DNA of 64,000 bases, taken from NCBI GenBank assembly GCA_019787685.1, contig JAHNUO010000014.1, forward strand, positions 930,001 through 994,000. The letters run 5' to 3'. Positions 1 through 11,525 of this stretch are shown in pieces. A program made the position numbers and the translations under genes. This stretch comes from Chiua virens (taxonomy: Eukaryota; Basidiomycota; Agaricomycetes; Boletales; Boletaceae). The notes below the pieces were generated by a model, which saw only the letters and a program-made list of their open reading frames with translations, did no database searches and was not told the origin of the DNA. Numbering within the stretch: the first letter of the stretch is position 1; every line of letters begins with the position of its first letter.

Positions 1-540
1 GGCAGTGCCTGGAGGGTAGGCAGTCTGAAATATAAGTGTTGCTAGGGCTTATTTGCTTAAGTAGCAACAATATCGACGTTAGGTGCAGTGGTGGAAGTCT
101 TCTGGCTTTCATTTTTACCTCTATGCCTCCCCATCTCCAAGATACACTTTGGGACCTTTTGGCTTTGATTTGCCCAGCTTTATTTTTCACCTACTAAGTA
201 TATTGCCTCAGATCAGCATGACCATCCAGCGAAGGATTTCCAAGCCATGCATTGGTCTTGGTACTTCAAATATGGGACATTGGTGAATACGCTGCATATA
301 TTGAACTGGTAGTCAGCATGGCTGATACCTTAACCTCAGGGGCCTGAAGACATTCACCCATATTATTTAGACAGGGATGGCTGCACGCGTACAAATCATT
401 CCCAGTTCACCCCTTATTTGTCTCAAGAAGCCTTCTATCACGAAGAGACATCACCTCTTTACAGAAGGCTTCAGGATCATGTTGGAATGGCTACAGCAGG
501 CCATATGCATATTGTCTTTATAATGCCTCTAAACTAATGG

Positions 541-925
541 ATGTTACAGCTCAAGTCCTGGTTACCTGAAGAATACAAAGTAACTGCTCAACTTACCTCC
601 GTGCTTCCAGAAAACACATCTTCCCCTGTGCATCCATTTACATGTTTGGTACTCAACTTCAACGCATGTACAAGAGTACATCGCGACTACGGCGACCTTC
701 TTTTTTGTTTAGTCCTTACCTATTGGCCATTTTCAGGATGGCTCTTTGGTTCTAGTGGAGCCGGGTCTCGTTTTGGATCTGAGACAGGGTAATTTCGTAG
801 TGTTCCGTTCAAGCGAAATCAGCCATTTCAATCTGAAGCATGCGGGTAGAAGGGCCTCTATTGTCCTATACTCAGACAGTACGTTGGAGAAAACCAGAAT
901 AATTGGAAAATAACCTTTATACAAG
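541..925 (+). pseudogene. 2OG-Fe(II) dioxygenase fragment, frameshifted
   Basis: Two overlapping frames together resemble the catalytic core of a fungal 2-oxoglutarate/Fe(II) dioxygenase of the double-stranded beta-helix type. The first frame carries the HxD iron motif (VHRDYGD, near 690) within a hydrophobic strand context. After a frame change near 780 the second frame continues with FVVFRSSEISHFN and GRRASIVLYSD, which fit the distal iron-binding His and the 2OG-binding Arg. The N-terminal half is absent or unreadable, although upstream bases from about 400 give short protein-like stretches. From memory this resembles an expanded basidiomycete family related to TET/JBP-type enzymes; that placement is inference. 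It is a relic, not a working gene. Confidence 0.55.
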
Positions 926-1020
926 GTGCTTCCAGGAGGGAGATCTGTTAGAATATGATCCGTAGCAAACGGTGTGCGTCGATGTGTACAGCCACCGTGT
1001 TACATAATCACGTAGTTAGC

Positions 1021-1115
1021 TCTACCTTAGTGACTACATTACTAGGGTATCCTACAGGTCAGTACTTACACACTCTACCTGAATGACTACATTACTAGGG
1101 TATTCTACAGATTAC
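1021..1115. repeat. Imperfect 53-bp tandem duplication
   Basis: A unit starting TCTACCT and containing TGACTACATTACTAGGGTAT occurs at 1021 and again at 1074, a period of 53 bp, with scattered mismatches. No gene overlaps it. Confidence 0.6.
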
Positions 1116-2470
1116 CCCTTCCATATTTCTACAAGACCCAAGTCAGGAGGATTAGACGGTGCTCAGGCTCTGCAGATTCATCGTACAAGATCATTTTATT
1201 ATTGGCAATGTTCTTTACATTCCCTTTACTATTTTAAACCTTGATGTCTATATAAGTTGATGCTGCACAAAGAGTATCGCTGGCAGGTTTTGAAGTGCTC
1301 GGGGTATCGGGCAACTTGAAAGGCGTGAATGAGGGGCGACGCTGTATGACGCCGTCAACAACTTTACTTCGGTACAAACTCTGTTCGCTGGCATGGCGCA
1401 CAAGCGCACAACCCGAAATAGCCCGACCCGGGTCTGGGCCGCTTGATTGGAGTCGTCAGACTACCGCTAGTACCAAAGTTAAAACAATGTTGCTCGTGAC
1501 GTCATGTGTATGCGCACCCTAGAGGTACTTGATGGGTAAGCTCGAACTCGAATATCACAGCTGCGTACTGCTAACGCACCCATCGTCACAATACTGTATC
1601 CCGCACTTGCCGCCGCGCATGCCTCAAAGGAAAACGCACAATTTCAGTTTGCCGATGCACGGGGCTTGAGATCATGTGTGATCGGATGATGAACGACAGG
1701 TACTACAGCTTGCGCATTGTCGAGAACGAGCAACAAGTTACAGGTCTCGAAGGAACCGGTAAGCCCGAAGTCCTGCATATTGTGCTCTTGGAAACAAGAG
1801 GTCTACGCGAAAGGGGCTGATAAGCACGTGTGCACCGGATGACATACCGCCACGGAAACTGCTTCCCCACGTTTTCGTGGATGGGGAGGAGCCTGCTTCT
1901 CGTCTGTTGGAAGACCTGTTGGAAAGGGATTGAGCTCGCATCAACTCTTCCGAGCTTCATTAGACTTTTTGGGTAAGATCCTTGCCCTTACGTTGGATTT
2001 CCGATCTTAGATAGGTTACAAGCGAAACAAGACTTTAGGAGCGTACCTATGTTTTGTGAAGTGTGCCAATGGATGCGGTAGGCAACAAGAATTGATTCCT
2101 AATTAGGCGTATGATTGTTGTCTAGTTTCCACTCGAAGAGTACTCATCTAACTGTTCTGTTGTCTTTGTTGATGCAACGTGGTGGAAGTTCCCTCGACTT
2201 CTCTACGTCGCCATCGCACTGGTTAACTTCATTCCAAATCAGGCAGGTCCAAGCTTTGCCACAACGCGCAACAAACAGTCGAACAACTCAACAAGTCCTC
2301 TACTGTGGAGAATATGTTTCCGAGCGTCTTCGTCAACGACCAGACACACCACTCCAAACACTGCGACGCGGTGATAAGGCAAGTTGATTGCAATTGAGAG
2401 CAATCACGATGTCTGACAATATGTAGGGTCGACCTCGTCCTTATCAAAAATTCAATCAACTTTCGAGTTT
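1116..2470. other. No recognisable gene
   Basis: Only short open frames on both strands and no motif I can assign. The stretch 2115-2390 could be remote 5' sequence of the neighbouring NOL6-like relic, but I found no convincing match in any frame. Confidence 0.4.
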
Positions 2471-2477
2471 ATGGAGC

Positions 2478-3578
2478 ATGGAACCCCCGACAATGCACTC
2501 CTTTCTCCAACATCGAGGACTCTCCGACGAAGTCTGGGGGACCGCATGCAAGGTATTGCAGTCTTCCACCCATTGCGTCTACGAAGGATATCTGCTAACT
2601 CCTTTGCGGCTTCCTTTTGTCCACATTGGGCTTATACATAGCCCCGACGATGCTTTCGCACCTGTCAACCACGGTCCCACTTCCGAGGAACAAGTTGCAA
2701 CGGAGTTCCGTCGCCTATGAGGTCCCTAAGCTGACCTGCGTCAATTCAAAGATGGACAGATTGTAGAGAGTGTAGTCGGGGAGGTGAAAACGACTGATGA
2801 GAGAGCGCACATTCCAGCACTCATTGTCCACCATCTCTTGCACCTCCACTTCGGTATGCTGACAGCAGACATCCAGATCGTCGCTACGTCGTCTAATGCG
2901 AAGCTTCGCCTTCTTGACCAATTGGCGGGTCTTCACCAACATTCAGGTGTAGTCAGGGATTCAAGGTTGCTTTAGCGGCTTTCGATGGTATAGTCAAGAA
3001 TCTCAGATCCCTGGATGACAACTTTCCGTTCATCCTCTCGAATGTTATCTCTGTATCACTGGCAAAGTATCTCCGATAGCCAAGTGCATTCAGCCCTCTT
3101 TCGATCCCGCTGTCGTCTTCTCTCGCACTCTTGACTCCGCTTCGGTACTTGCTCAGATTCCCACCGTCCTCGAATTTGAGAAATCACCTAAATGGTCGGA
3201 TGATCTGCGCGCCATCCAAAAGATCAAATACGCGTTTTTCGAGAAATTGCATCTGTTCTCATGACAGCTTCTCCTAGTCTTCGGGAAGCCGTGCGTATCG
3301 AGCAACCTGGGGAACCAGGCATCCAGGATCATGCATCGCTCAAGGTACTCACCCCCGAGGGCTGGTCGTTTTCTGCAAAAATATGGCATGATCGAGAGGT
3401 GGTGTTGCTCGACTGTCTCACGTCTTACGTTAAAACGCCTGTCGATCTACAGACTCAACCCTGCAAAATTCAACGAATGGCACGTCGAGGTCATGCACCC
3501 CGACATCACCGCCCCGTCTCCACCCTCTTCCACTGCTACGTTGCATACACCAGCACTGTCCGTCTCATCAAACCTTAG
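2478..3578 (+). pseudogene. NOL6/Utp22 (Nrap) pseudogene fragment
   Basis: Consecutive fragments match the ribosome-biogenesis protein NOL6/Utp22, a component of the small-subunit processome that assembles with U3 snoRNP in the nucleolus. Recognisable pieces in order are VNHGPTSEEQVATEFRRL; ADLRQFKDGQIVESVV then KTTDERAHIPALIV; VALAAFDGIVKNLRSLDD; VLEFEKSPKWSDDLRAIQKI; and LTPEGWSFSAKIWHDRE followed by HAPRHHRPVSTLF. The reading is interrupted by in-frame TGA (2718-2720) and TAA (2727-2729), a frameshift near 2960, another before 3078 and one near 3255. Only an internal part of the normally about 1,000-residue protein is present. A second, intact copy elsewhere is expected because the gene is essential. 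Confidence 0.8.
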
Positions 3579-3997
3579 CTCGCATCCCATTGGCTTCTTG
3601 GCGTCCGTGCATCAGAGGAAGCGGCGGAAATAATATGTGTGCCCGTCCCTTTGTGGATACAGGCGTAGCATTACCCGCCACGGCTGCCAAGTAGCAAGAA
3701 GCGTGGCTTTGCTCTCATCGTCGAGTTTTTGTCTGTTGTTGAAGGATTGGAAACCCGAAAACCCTCTTTTTGTCCCTCTGTACGAGGATGGCATGCTCGA
3801 AGAGCCGTGAGACATGCAGCCAATGGGGATACGGCGCCACGCCCGGGGTTTGACCCAGTGCGCACGTTGTTGGACGGCTTGCAGGTGCGCAAGGCGCTCA
3901 CGTGACCACTTCCCTGACCAGTCGTCTAAAAGAGGCAATCCGGTGTGGTCACGAGTCTATGTAAAGGGTTGGCAAGTCATAGTTACATTAAGATATA

Positions 3998-6900
3998 CTA
4001 GGCTCCTCGACCACCAACCGTGGGCCTCACCTCTATAACCGGCACGCTGCTTCCATGCTCCCACTTCATATGCTGAGCGGTTGCCGTGCTCCCAAACTTG
4101 ACTTGCGCATCCAGGTATTTCGTGTACGGCGTTTCCGTCTCGGGAATCCTTTCCCTGCGTACAAGATTTTCCAAAACCTTCATGACCGTTGGATATTGTG
4201 CCAGAAACGGATAGGTGGTCTCGTCAACACCGGCTACATAAATGCGCAGGCAACGGTCATCGATCTCCCGCTCTGGGAACGTGACGGAGAACGCTGGCGG
4301 CTGACCGAGATCAGCCAATATTGCAATGTAGGGAGGGAGGGAAGAATCCTTGGGAGAGTCGCTTCTAGATATACCTTTGTCGGTTCTTGTTATGGCCCGC
4401 AAACCGTCCTTCGACGCGGTCGACTCCTTAGCCTTATCAGAAATAAAAATCTGCGATATTTGGAACTTCGTCTCAGTGCCGGCCTTGAAATAGATCGGTA
4501 TGACCTTGTCGATCAGACGTTGCTGATGACAGCATTGGACTGCACTTGTCCTCTGCCAGTGGCGTTGTGTCCACAGGTCCAATCTACACCGTCGTCAGAA
4601 TAAAAAACGCCACATGATCACTAAACAGACCGTAGTTCGTCCCCTGCCTTCGAACCGGCAATGCTCGCCTCCATGCATACCCAGTGCGAGAAATTCAGGT
4701 ATACGTTCTCAAATGCTTTGCGAGCGAGGCCGGGGGCCTTTTTGGCCGTTTGGTCATCCCAAATCCGTGGTCCGAATACGAACTCGAGCCAATCCACTAC
4801 AGGGATCATCTGGCAATCGACCAGATGCTCGTCCCACGTCGATGGCGTTTCCCTGACCTCACTGTTCGCCCGCGTGCGGACAAATAAGTCCTTCGCCAGA
4901 AGCCACAGCAGACGGCTAGCCAGTTCGCCGCGTTGACCCATGTCGATCATGCCAGAATTGACCCTCTGCATCAGCGTTGTCAGAGCGGTGTCTAGCTTGT
5001 CAGGGTGTACGTGCAGAAGCTTGGCAGCCACGCATGAGAGTAGGGGTTCGGAAGGGTAATCTGTCCACCTCCACGTGCGGTCCAGGGTCGTAGAAAGACA
5101 TATGCGCAGGTGACTTGCTACACCGTTTTCCAAGTGCTCCACCGAATCCGGGTGCCCGAGTGCGACTTTGAGACCAAATCGCTGTCCCAGGATTGCGAGC
5201 ACGTGACTCGTTTTCGTTGCGTCGAAGACGTCGTTTCCCCCGCACAGTTTTGAAGAGGCCACTTTCAACATTCGTTCCGGGAATGTGAGTGCAGTCTTGA
5301 GGGACAACCATCTGTAGAACTTATGGTTAGACAGCAACCACGACAGAGAGGGAAACGACATTACAAGGGCCTCCCGTAGCCTGCAATGTGGAGCAACTGA
5401 GATACGTTCTCATTGCCAACACGTCCAAGTGCCGATGCACTCTGGTCCCATCCCAACTGGGTGTAAGGTGGGAATAGCTTCTCGCCATGATTAGCAACGC
5501 GATCCGAGTTATCTGAACTACAAATCAATCCGGAGCTTAGGCGAAAAATGATCTTACTGACATTTCTTGTTTGGAGGTGAAAAATCAGCGACCTTGGATG
5601 TTGTTGAAGCGAATACCACCCAAAGTGGACGGCCATTTTCGACATGGGAATACTGGTTCACGATCCTGCAGAGAATATCCGCTGGGCGTCGCCCTCGAGT
5701 GTAGCGCGGCGGGGTAAGTGGATGGGCTTCGTCGATTGCAATTACTAACTTTGGCTGATTGGAACCGCGGTCAGGAAAGACACGATCCAGAGTTGAGACC
5801 AACTTGTTGTAGGCAAACAAAAGATGAGTAACGAAATCTTGTGGATCGTGGTGTTGGGTATCCAGGTCTACATTCGTGCTTAGCCATGACATATCCGAGT
5901 CGAATTCAGGCAGCATTACTCACCTGACAATGTGAGGTTCCCGAACCGATCGGCGGTTTGATCAACGGTGGTCTCTGTGGCCTCACTAACCCCTGGCATG
6001 GCGGAACCGCTTGCTGTCTCCTGGCGCTGCTCGGCTTGGACGCGAACAAGATCAGCGTGTGTCTATACCGTGTGATCAGACTCAAGTTAAAGTCTGGTAG
6101 ACGGATGCCCTTACCTTTTCGTATTTGGCGGATAGCTTTCGAAAGAAATCGCTCCTGGTGGTGGTCCTGGGAGGGTGGCTCATGTCGCACATCTTGTGGA
6201 CCCATTCCATAACAGCCTCTTGGATAATGCCGGTGTTGTAAACCGAAAGGGATTCCTCGACCAAATCGAAAAGAGCGATAAAAAAAGCATAACAGATGGT
6301 CCGATAGGCTTTCTCAGTGGAAGGAAATTCGGTCAGGATGGCTGATGGGATCGAATCGCGCGCAGGGAACCCAGACTTCTCGTCTTTGTCACGAAGGTTC
6401 ATGTAAAGGACTATGACGTCCTTCTTGCCCAACTGAAGATGGATTTAGCCACAACCCATGCGAAAGATGAAATGCATACTTGCCTCGGTCAACATACGTG
6501 ATTTTCCGGTGCCAGAACTCTGGACAATGGAACAAAACTTGGCGTAATACTTTGGATCCTCGGTCTCTTTGAACAATTTCTCGTTTTGTGTCAAATACTC
6601 GTAAAAACCATCGACAGCCGCGCCGCAATACTTGGCGGCAAAAGAGCCGGACAGCGTTCCATGTAAATCTAGACAAGTAGGTCAGCCTGTAGTATAAGGT
6701 ATCCATGTGGGGTAAACTGACCCTCAGGAAGATCATCTCCTGCGGTCAAGGCTGGTTGTGGTGGTTTCGATGTTCTGAGAATCGCTAGCAGTAGAAGCAC
6801 CAGTAAGTAAGTACCACCAAAAGGCATCAATGATTACGGCGTACCGAGGTTTCGAATCTCGCGATAGGATTTGAGTTCCCGAGCAGATGCGAGCATGCTT

Positions 6901-7130
6901 CGCAACTCTCCATAGGTCGTCATTAATTTTTTAGCGTCTGAAAATGCAAGATATTTCGAGTCTAGATCTCCCCTAGAGTGACGAACAATGGCGACGAGAA
7001 GGATGATATAGTCAGAGGGTGATAAGTGTTCGATGACAGTGAAAACATCGGAGATGTCTTCATTCACGGCTCTGTCGAGCTCTTGATGGGTGGCTAGGTC
7101 GAAGCAATCTGGGAGGCTCTGGAGGGGCAT
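3998..7130 (-). CDS. P-loop NTPase, 906 residues, nine exons, intact
   Basis: Splicing eight short introns gives an uninterrupted 906-residue protein. Exons (descending): 7130-6845, 6784-6722, 6668-6484, 6432-6115, 6062-5924, 5867-5558, 5517-5365, 5311-4631, 4583-3998; every junction keeps frame. Exon 3 ends with a Walker A-like SSGTGKSR (residues 167-174), preceded by KYYAKFCSIVQ. Exon 6 carries a Walker B LVIAIDEAH (DEAH at 376-379), followed by a conserved block ending WVVFASTTSKVADFSPP. The C-terminal half has the blocks FPPYTQLGWDQ, RPLWLSLKT, SSKLCGG and MGQRGELASRLLWLLAKD. I recognise this as a large multicopy Agaricomycete family, usually annotated as hypothetical, whose layout recalls the NTPase module of Crinkler-type effectors. 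That relationship, and any nuclease at the C-terminus, are inference. Substrate and location are unknown. Confidence 0.82.
6433..6483 (-). other. GC-AG intron
   Basis: The third intron of the P-loop NTPase gene starts GCAAGTATGC and ends CCATCTTCAG, with a CTAAA branch-like site. Only the GC donor joins MLTE to LGKKDVIVLYMNL in frame. The GTATGC found two bases inside the intron would shift the frame. Confidence 0.75.
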
Positions 7131-7726
7131 GCTTGGGACTCGTTACAGGCAAAGCATTTGACGTGCCGCTTTATAGTGTGGACCGCAATGACTATGTGTC
7201 TGTCGATAGTTCACCGTCTGTGGGCGTGGCTTCTATTGGCTCCTGCTTCGGCGATTGTCTGACATATGATTGTTCGCCACAAACGAACGTTACAGTCCAA
7301 GCTCAAGTTACTTGCTTGGCAAAATTCGTGAGAATCTTCAACCGGTGTTTGCCGTGGTTGCTACTTGCTGAGACCATGTCTGCACCGGACAAAACCTGCA
7401 ACAGGGACAAGGAAAGTTTACTATGACTTGCCTAGCAGTCGCACTCACGATGGTTAATTATAAAATGCATCTTCAGGTCGCCATCTTTTGCTTTCAACGA
7501 CATTACTCTCATGCAACCGTGATTCCTCCTGCCAGCACAGATCACACTAATAGAGAAACTCGCAGCTACCTATATGCAAATCATCTGAATGACGGTGGTC
7601 ACGAACCATATATCCAGTTGGGAAAGTGAATAAATCTTCTTTGGACCATGTCCGGTGCAAACCGACCCCAGGGCTTTATAATGACAAGTGATTCGCCTTG
7701 GGGGTTGAGAAATGTGTTTGCCCGTG
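7131..7726. other. Upstream region between NTPase gene and P450 relic
   Basis: Divergent intergenic stretch containing the presumed promoter of the minus-strand NTPase gene. No clear TATA box or other motif is visible, and the open frames here are short and unrecognisable. Confidence 0.4.
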
Positions 7727-9801
7727 ATGAATTCCCGTCTACTCGACCTATCAGCGGGTGTCCCTGGTTATGCGGTCGCAGGTATTGCTGCTGCCCTTGT
7801 CGTCGTCATCAAGTTATCCCAGCCTTCCAAGGTGAGCATGCTCATCGAGTGTACCCATTCTCTTCAATCTCGGAACACTTTCCCAGCTCGATGCAATACC
7901 CGCAGTAGGTTCAGGTTCCTGGCTTGGGTCGTGGTGGAATGGCCTGACGCACTTGTCCAACGTAATGGACTTTGTGAAAGAAGGTTACAAGCAGGCACGT
8001 CTAGAGCATCAGTTGTTTCATATTTGCTCACCCTACGTTTAAGTACAAATCTAAGCCATTCAAAATTGCTAGGTTCAACTAATGGGTTGTTGTTGTCAGC
8101 AACCGCGAGCTGGTAGATGAAATACGGTGAGCACCCGATGATACGCTGTCCTTGGAAATCGTGAACCAGGCAAGTATTACTATTTGTTTGTCTCCACGTC
8201 GACTAATTCATTCCAAACGTGGGATAGGAAGTTCAAGTCACGCACACATTCGGTTGTGAAGTCCATCATAATCCCTACCATATTCCAATTGTGCGTTCAC
8301 GACTGACTCAAAATATCGGATCCTCGTATCCAGCGATAAGGAACTAAATAATCACGGCCTTTGATGATGTCTTCGCTCTCAACGGAAATGGTGAGCACCG
8401 TGCCCTGATTCGCGTCGCACTATCTCTAAATGTCTAGGACTTGCAGATTGGAAGAGTGTGCCCGTGGTTAGCACCATGCAAACAATGATCTGCAGAACAA
8501 GTAACAGAATATTTGTCAGGTTACCACTATGTGAACCTTCCAAATCATCGTCATCCTGTCTTAATTGATGCAAAATATCTTAGGCCGCGACCCTGACTGG
8601 ATTGATCTCAACATTCAATACACCCTCGATGCTGACATTGGCGGTGCCCTCGAGAAGATGTTCCTGGCCTCGTTGAGAAGGCAAGTTATTTACGGTCTGC
8701 TGTCCCAAAAAACGATTTTCAACGTAGAAACAGTTTAGTTGTTTGTTTGTTTACCAGGCTTAATCGGGCCAAGCAACGCATAAGGGAACTTCTTGGTCCA
8801 GTCATCGAAGAGCGACAACCATGCCTAAGTGAATATGGGGATCAGTGGACCGACAAGCCAGTTCGTCGAGTCTTTATGTAGATAGTATGGACTTATTTCT
8901 GAATTTTGACAGAACGATTTTCTATCGTGGTTGATGGAAGAGGCCGAGGGCCCAGAGTCGATGATGGAATATTTGACAAATCGTATCCTAACGCTCAATT
9001 TTGCGGCTATCCACGCACGTGTCCACGTTTTCTTCTAGCATCAATTGTCTCGGTTTCCGGAATTAGACAACTTCCCGAGTACGTTCCGTCCGCGAATGTT
9101 GCAACCCTGCCGCGACTAATTGATATCACACCATAGAGCATTACTCATGTCATTTTATATCTTGCAGACAATCCTCAATACATTCAACCGCTTCGTGAAG
9201 AAGTCGAAGCCATCGTTGAACGGGAATGATGGACAAAGGCTGTACTGGGAAAGATGCGAAAGTGGACAGCTTCCTGAAAGAGTGCCAACGTCTAGAAGGC
9301 ATTAACAGCGGTACGTGTTAATGCTGGTTGGACACATCTATTACTCGAATTGGTCTACCAATTAGTGGGTCTTGTACGCAAAGCGTCGAAGGACTTCACC
9401 TTTTCCGATGGCACGACTGTACCTAAAGGTACAACGGTCGCCACGGCCAGTTGGTGTATACACCGGTTCGCTTTTGAACCGTTCCGTTTTGCCGACTTGC
9501 GTGAGGAGATGGTGAGAGCGTGAGACACCAGTTTGTCTCTGTCGCACCGGAATATTTACCGTTTGGACTCGGTCGACATACGTGGTGCGCACTCCGTCGC
9601 AGTTACCAATGACCAGGATGAATAACACCTTGTTAGTCCGGGACGGTTCTTTGCTGCCAACATGATCCAAACCATGTTGGCCCACCTCGTGGTGACGTAT
9701 GATATCAAGGTTGAAGACGGAACGACGCACCCGCCGACGATACAACTTGGGACGGTACCGAATCCGACCACAAAGGTGATGATCAGAAATAGGGTCCACT
9801 G
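7727..9801 (+). pseudogene. Cytochrome P450 relic, near full length
   Basis: Fragments in order cover almost a whole basidiomycete P450 (haem monooxygenase, ER membrane). They include an N-terminal hydrophobic anchor (PGYAVAGIAAALVVVIKL), VGSGSWLGSWW, NRELVDEIR, THTFGCEVHHNPYHIP, GRDPDWIDLNIQYT, PVIEER, NDFLSWLMEEAEG, LTLNFAAIHA, NPQYIQPLREEVEAIVE, WTKAVLGKMRK, KDFTFSDGTTVPKG, FEPFRFADL, EYLPFGLGRH and SPGRFFAANMIQTMLAHLVV, ending MIRNRVH. Lesions include an in-frame TGA before WTKAV, a one-base loss just after it, a deletion in the K-helix/meander region and several further stops and frame changes. Intron positions match those of the minus-strand P450 relic next to it, so this is a DNA-level duplicate, not a processed copy. 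Confidence 0.85.
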
Positions 9802-10214
9802 ATCGATTCTGTCAATTGTACGTGTGTGCCATGCGTGTGCCATCAGTTGTGTTTGTCCAACTGTACTACTGCAATTTGGCTTATCGGGTTTATTATTGCC
9901 GCGGCGTGAGGAGTACCGGAGTAGCTCAGCCGTGGTTGTAAGATTCATGGATCTGAAGTGCGTCAGTGCATGAGACAACCATAGCAAGCTGCGACTCATA
10001 CACAGCGACGTGAGTAGTAAATGATCCAGTCTTTCAAGCGACAAGCATTAATAATTCATTCACATGGAGACATGTAATGCAATTAGGACTCCCCGAGATC
10101 CAGATCGCAGATGTCAACTTCTCAAATCAATGATGCGCCTAGGAAGTGTCATATCCCGAATCGTGCCCATGCGGTACAATTACGCGAAGTATAGCACGTG
10201 AACTGTGCCTCTCG
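9802..10214. other. Spacer between convergent P450 relics
   Basis: About 410 bp between the 3' ends of the two P450 relics. No gene or element ends recognised. Confidence 0.5.
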
Positions 10215-11334
10215 TCAACGCTGCCTATTTCTGAACATAACCTCCGCGCGCTGGTTGGCTCCGATCGCAGTGGCAATATGCAAGTTCTGCGGGAACGCCT
10301 CGTCCTCCAGTTTCAAGTCGTATGTCACGATGACATGGACCAACATAAATTTCAGCTCGTTCGCGACAAAGAAACGACCAGGGCTAACAACTTAGATCCA
10401 GTCACGTTGAAAGACGCGGAGGAAAGAAGCATACCATGCATGTCTACCAAGTCCAAAGGACAAATACTCGGTCGATGTCGAAACGAAGCGGTGTTTAAAA
10501 CTTTCAATTTTGCCATCCGTCTTTCCCATGTTTACGAACCTGAACGGCTCGAATGACTCGGGATTCTCGTACAGACTGCCATCGTGGTGCACCGACCCTG
10601 TGACTGCGGCGATCAGCGTTCCTTTCGGTATGAATGTTCCATCCGAGAACTTGAAGTGTTTCATAGCCTTGCGTGAGATACTCGCCAAGTAATGAACGAG
10701 TGATCAAAATGCGCCTGCTATGTAAATGAACCCGGGAACAACTGCCTGTGTTGATTCCTTCGATGCGTAAGCATTCCTTAATGAAGCTGTCGATCTTTCG
10801 CATCTTTACCAATGCAGCCTTCGTCCATCCATCCTTCTCCACGATACGTTCGACTTCCTCACGGAGCAGCTGTACATATTGAGGGTTCACGGCAAGGTAA
10901 AAGAGCACCTGAGTGAAAGACTAAAGCAGTAATCCGTTAAGCAAGGTGAAAATCAGTGCCACACGGACCACCGCGTACGTTGGAGGACGTCTGGGCGCAA
11001 GCTGAGCATTATCTCAAAAGGATATTCTTCACTCACATGAATAGCTGCGATATTGACACCCAGAATACGTATTGTCAATTATTCGACGGTCAAATCAGAA
11101 CCTTTGGCCTCCTCCATCAACCATGACAAAAGGTCATTCTGTCAAAAATCGCAATAAGGACCCCTTCTCATGAGCAATGAAGCAACGAACGGGCTTGTCA
11201 TCCCAATCTATTCCGTGTTCGCTCAGATGTCTCTTTCGTTCTTCAATTATTGGGCGAAGAAGCCGCACGCCACGCGCAATGCACTGATCAACGTTTGTAA
11301 GGAAACGCGACGCGAGCCTTTCTCCGCATGTCAA
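10215..11334 (-). pseudogene. Cytochrome P450, 5'-truncated, disrupted
   Basis: Spliced in descending order, the frame reads LLRPIIEERKR, NDLLSWLMEEAKGS, LTIRILGVNIAAIH, a 12-nt exon encoding TSSN (10979-10990), SFTQVLFYLAVNPQYVQ, REEVERIVEKDG, a K-helix-like FIKECLRIEGINT, RKAMKHFKFSDGTFIPKG, FEPFRFVNMG and EYLSFGLGRHA. The haem Cys codon is split by intron 10384-10434, giving HACPGRFFVANELK, and the protein ends MFRNRQR at a TGA (10215-10217). Two lesions are seen: an in-frame TAA before LTIR, and no frame-preserving junction between INT and RKAMKH. No N-terminal half is found upstream of 11334. It is the same subfamily as the relic at 7.7-9.8 kb and lies tail to tail with it. Confidence 0.82.
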
Positions 11335-11525
11335 ATTGTAGATTTGGGGGAGCTAAATTATAGGGACTTGCGGTCTAATAAATCTAGGAAATAGACCTAT
11401 TATGACCCCGCCTGTCATGATGTACGGAAGCAGATGATGACGTTCGATCAAAACAGAAGGTTGTCGGCAGATGCCCAAAAAGACGAAAAGAAAGAACAAA
11501 ACCGAACACCATGAAGCACTTCAAT

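Noticed and set aside
4055..4603. A 182-codon plus frame opposite the last NTPase exon
   Set aside because: It is the antisense shadow of a real coding exon and carries no motif.
5365..5370. Apparent nonsense or frameshift after GYGRPL in the NTPase gene
   Set aside because: GTAATG here is a splice donor; removing 5312-5364 gives GRPLWLSLKT in frame.
6845..6870. tRNA-like T-arm sequence (GGTTTCGAATCTCGC)
   Set aside because: It lies inside exon 1 of the NTPase gene and no acceptor stem, D-arm or anticodon arm can be drawn around it.
10384..10434. Apparent loss of the haem Cys in the minus-strand P450
   Set aside because: The Cys codon is split by an intron with GTATGC...TTGTTAG; splicing restores HACPG.
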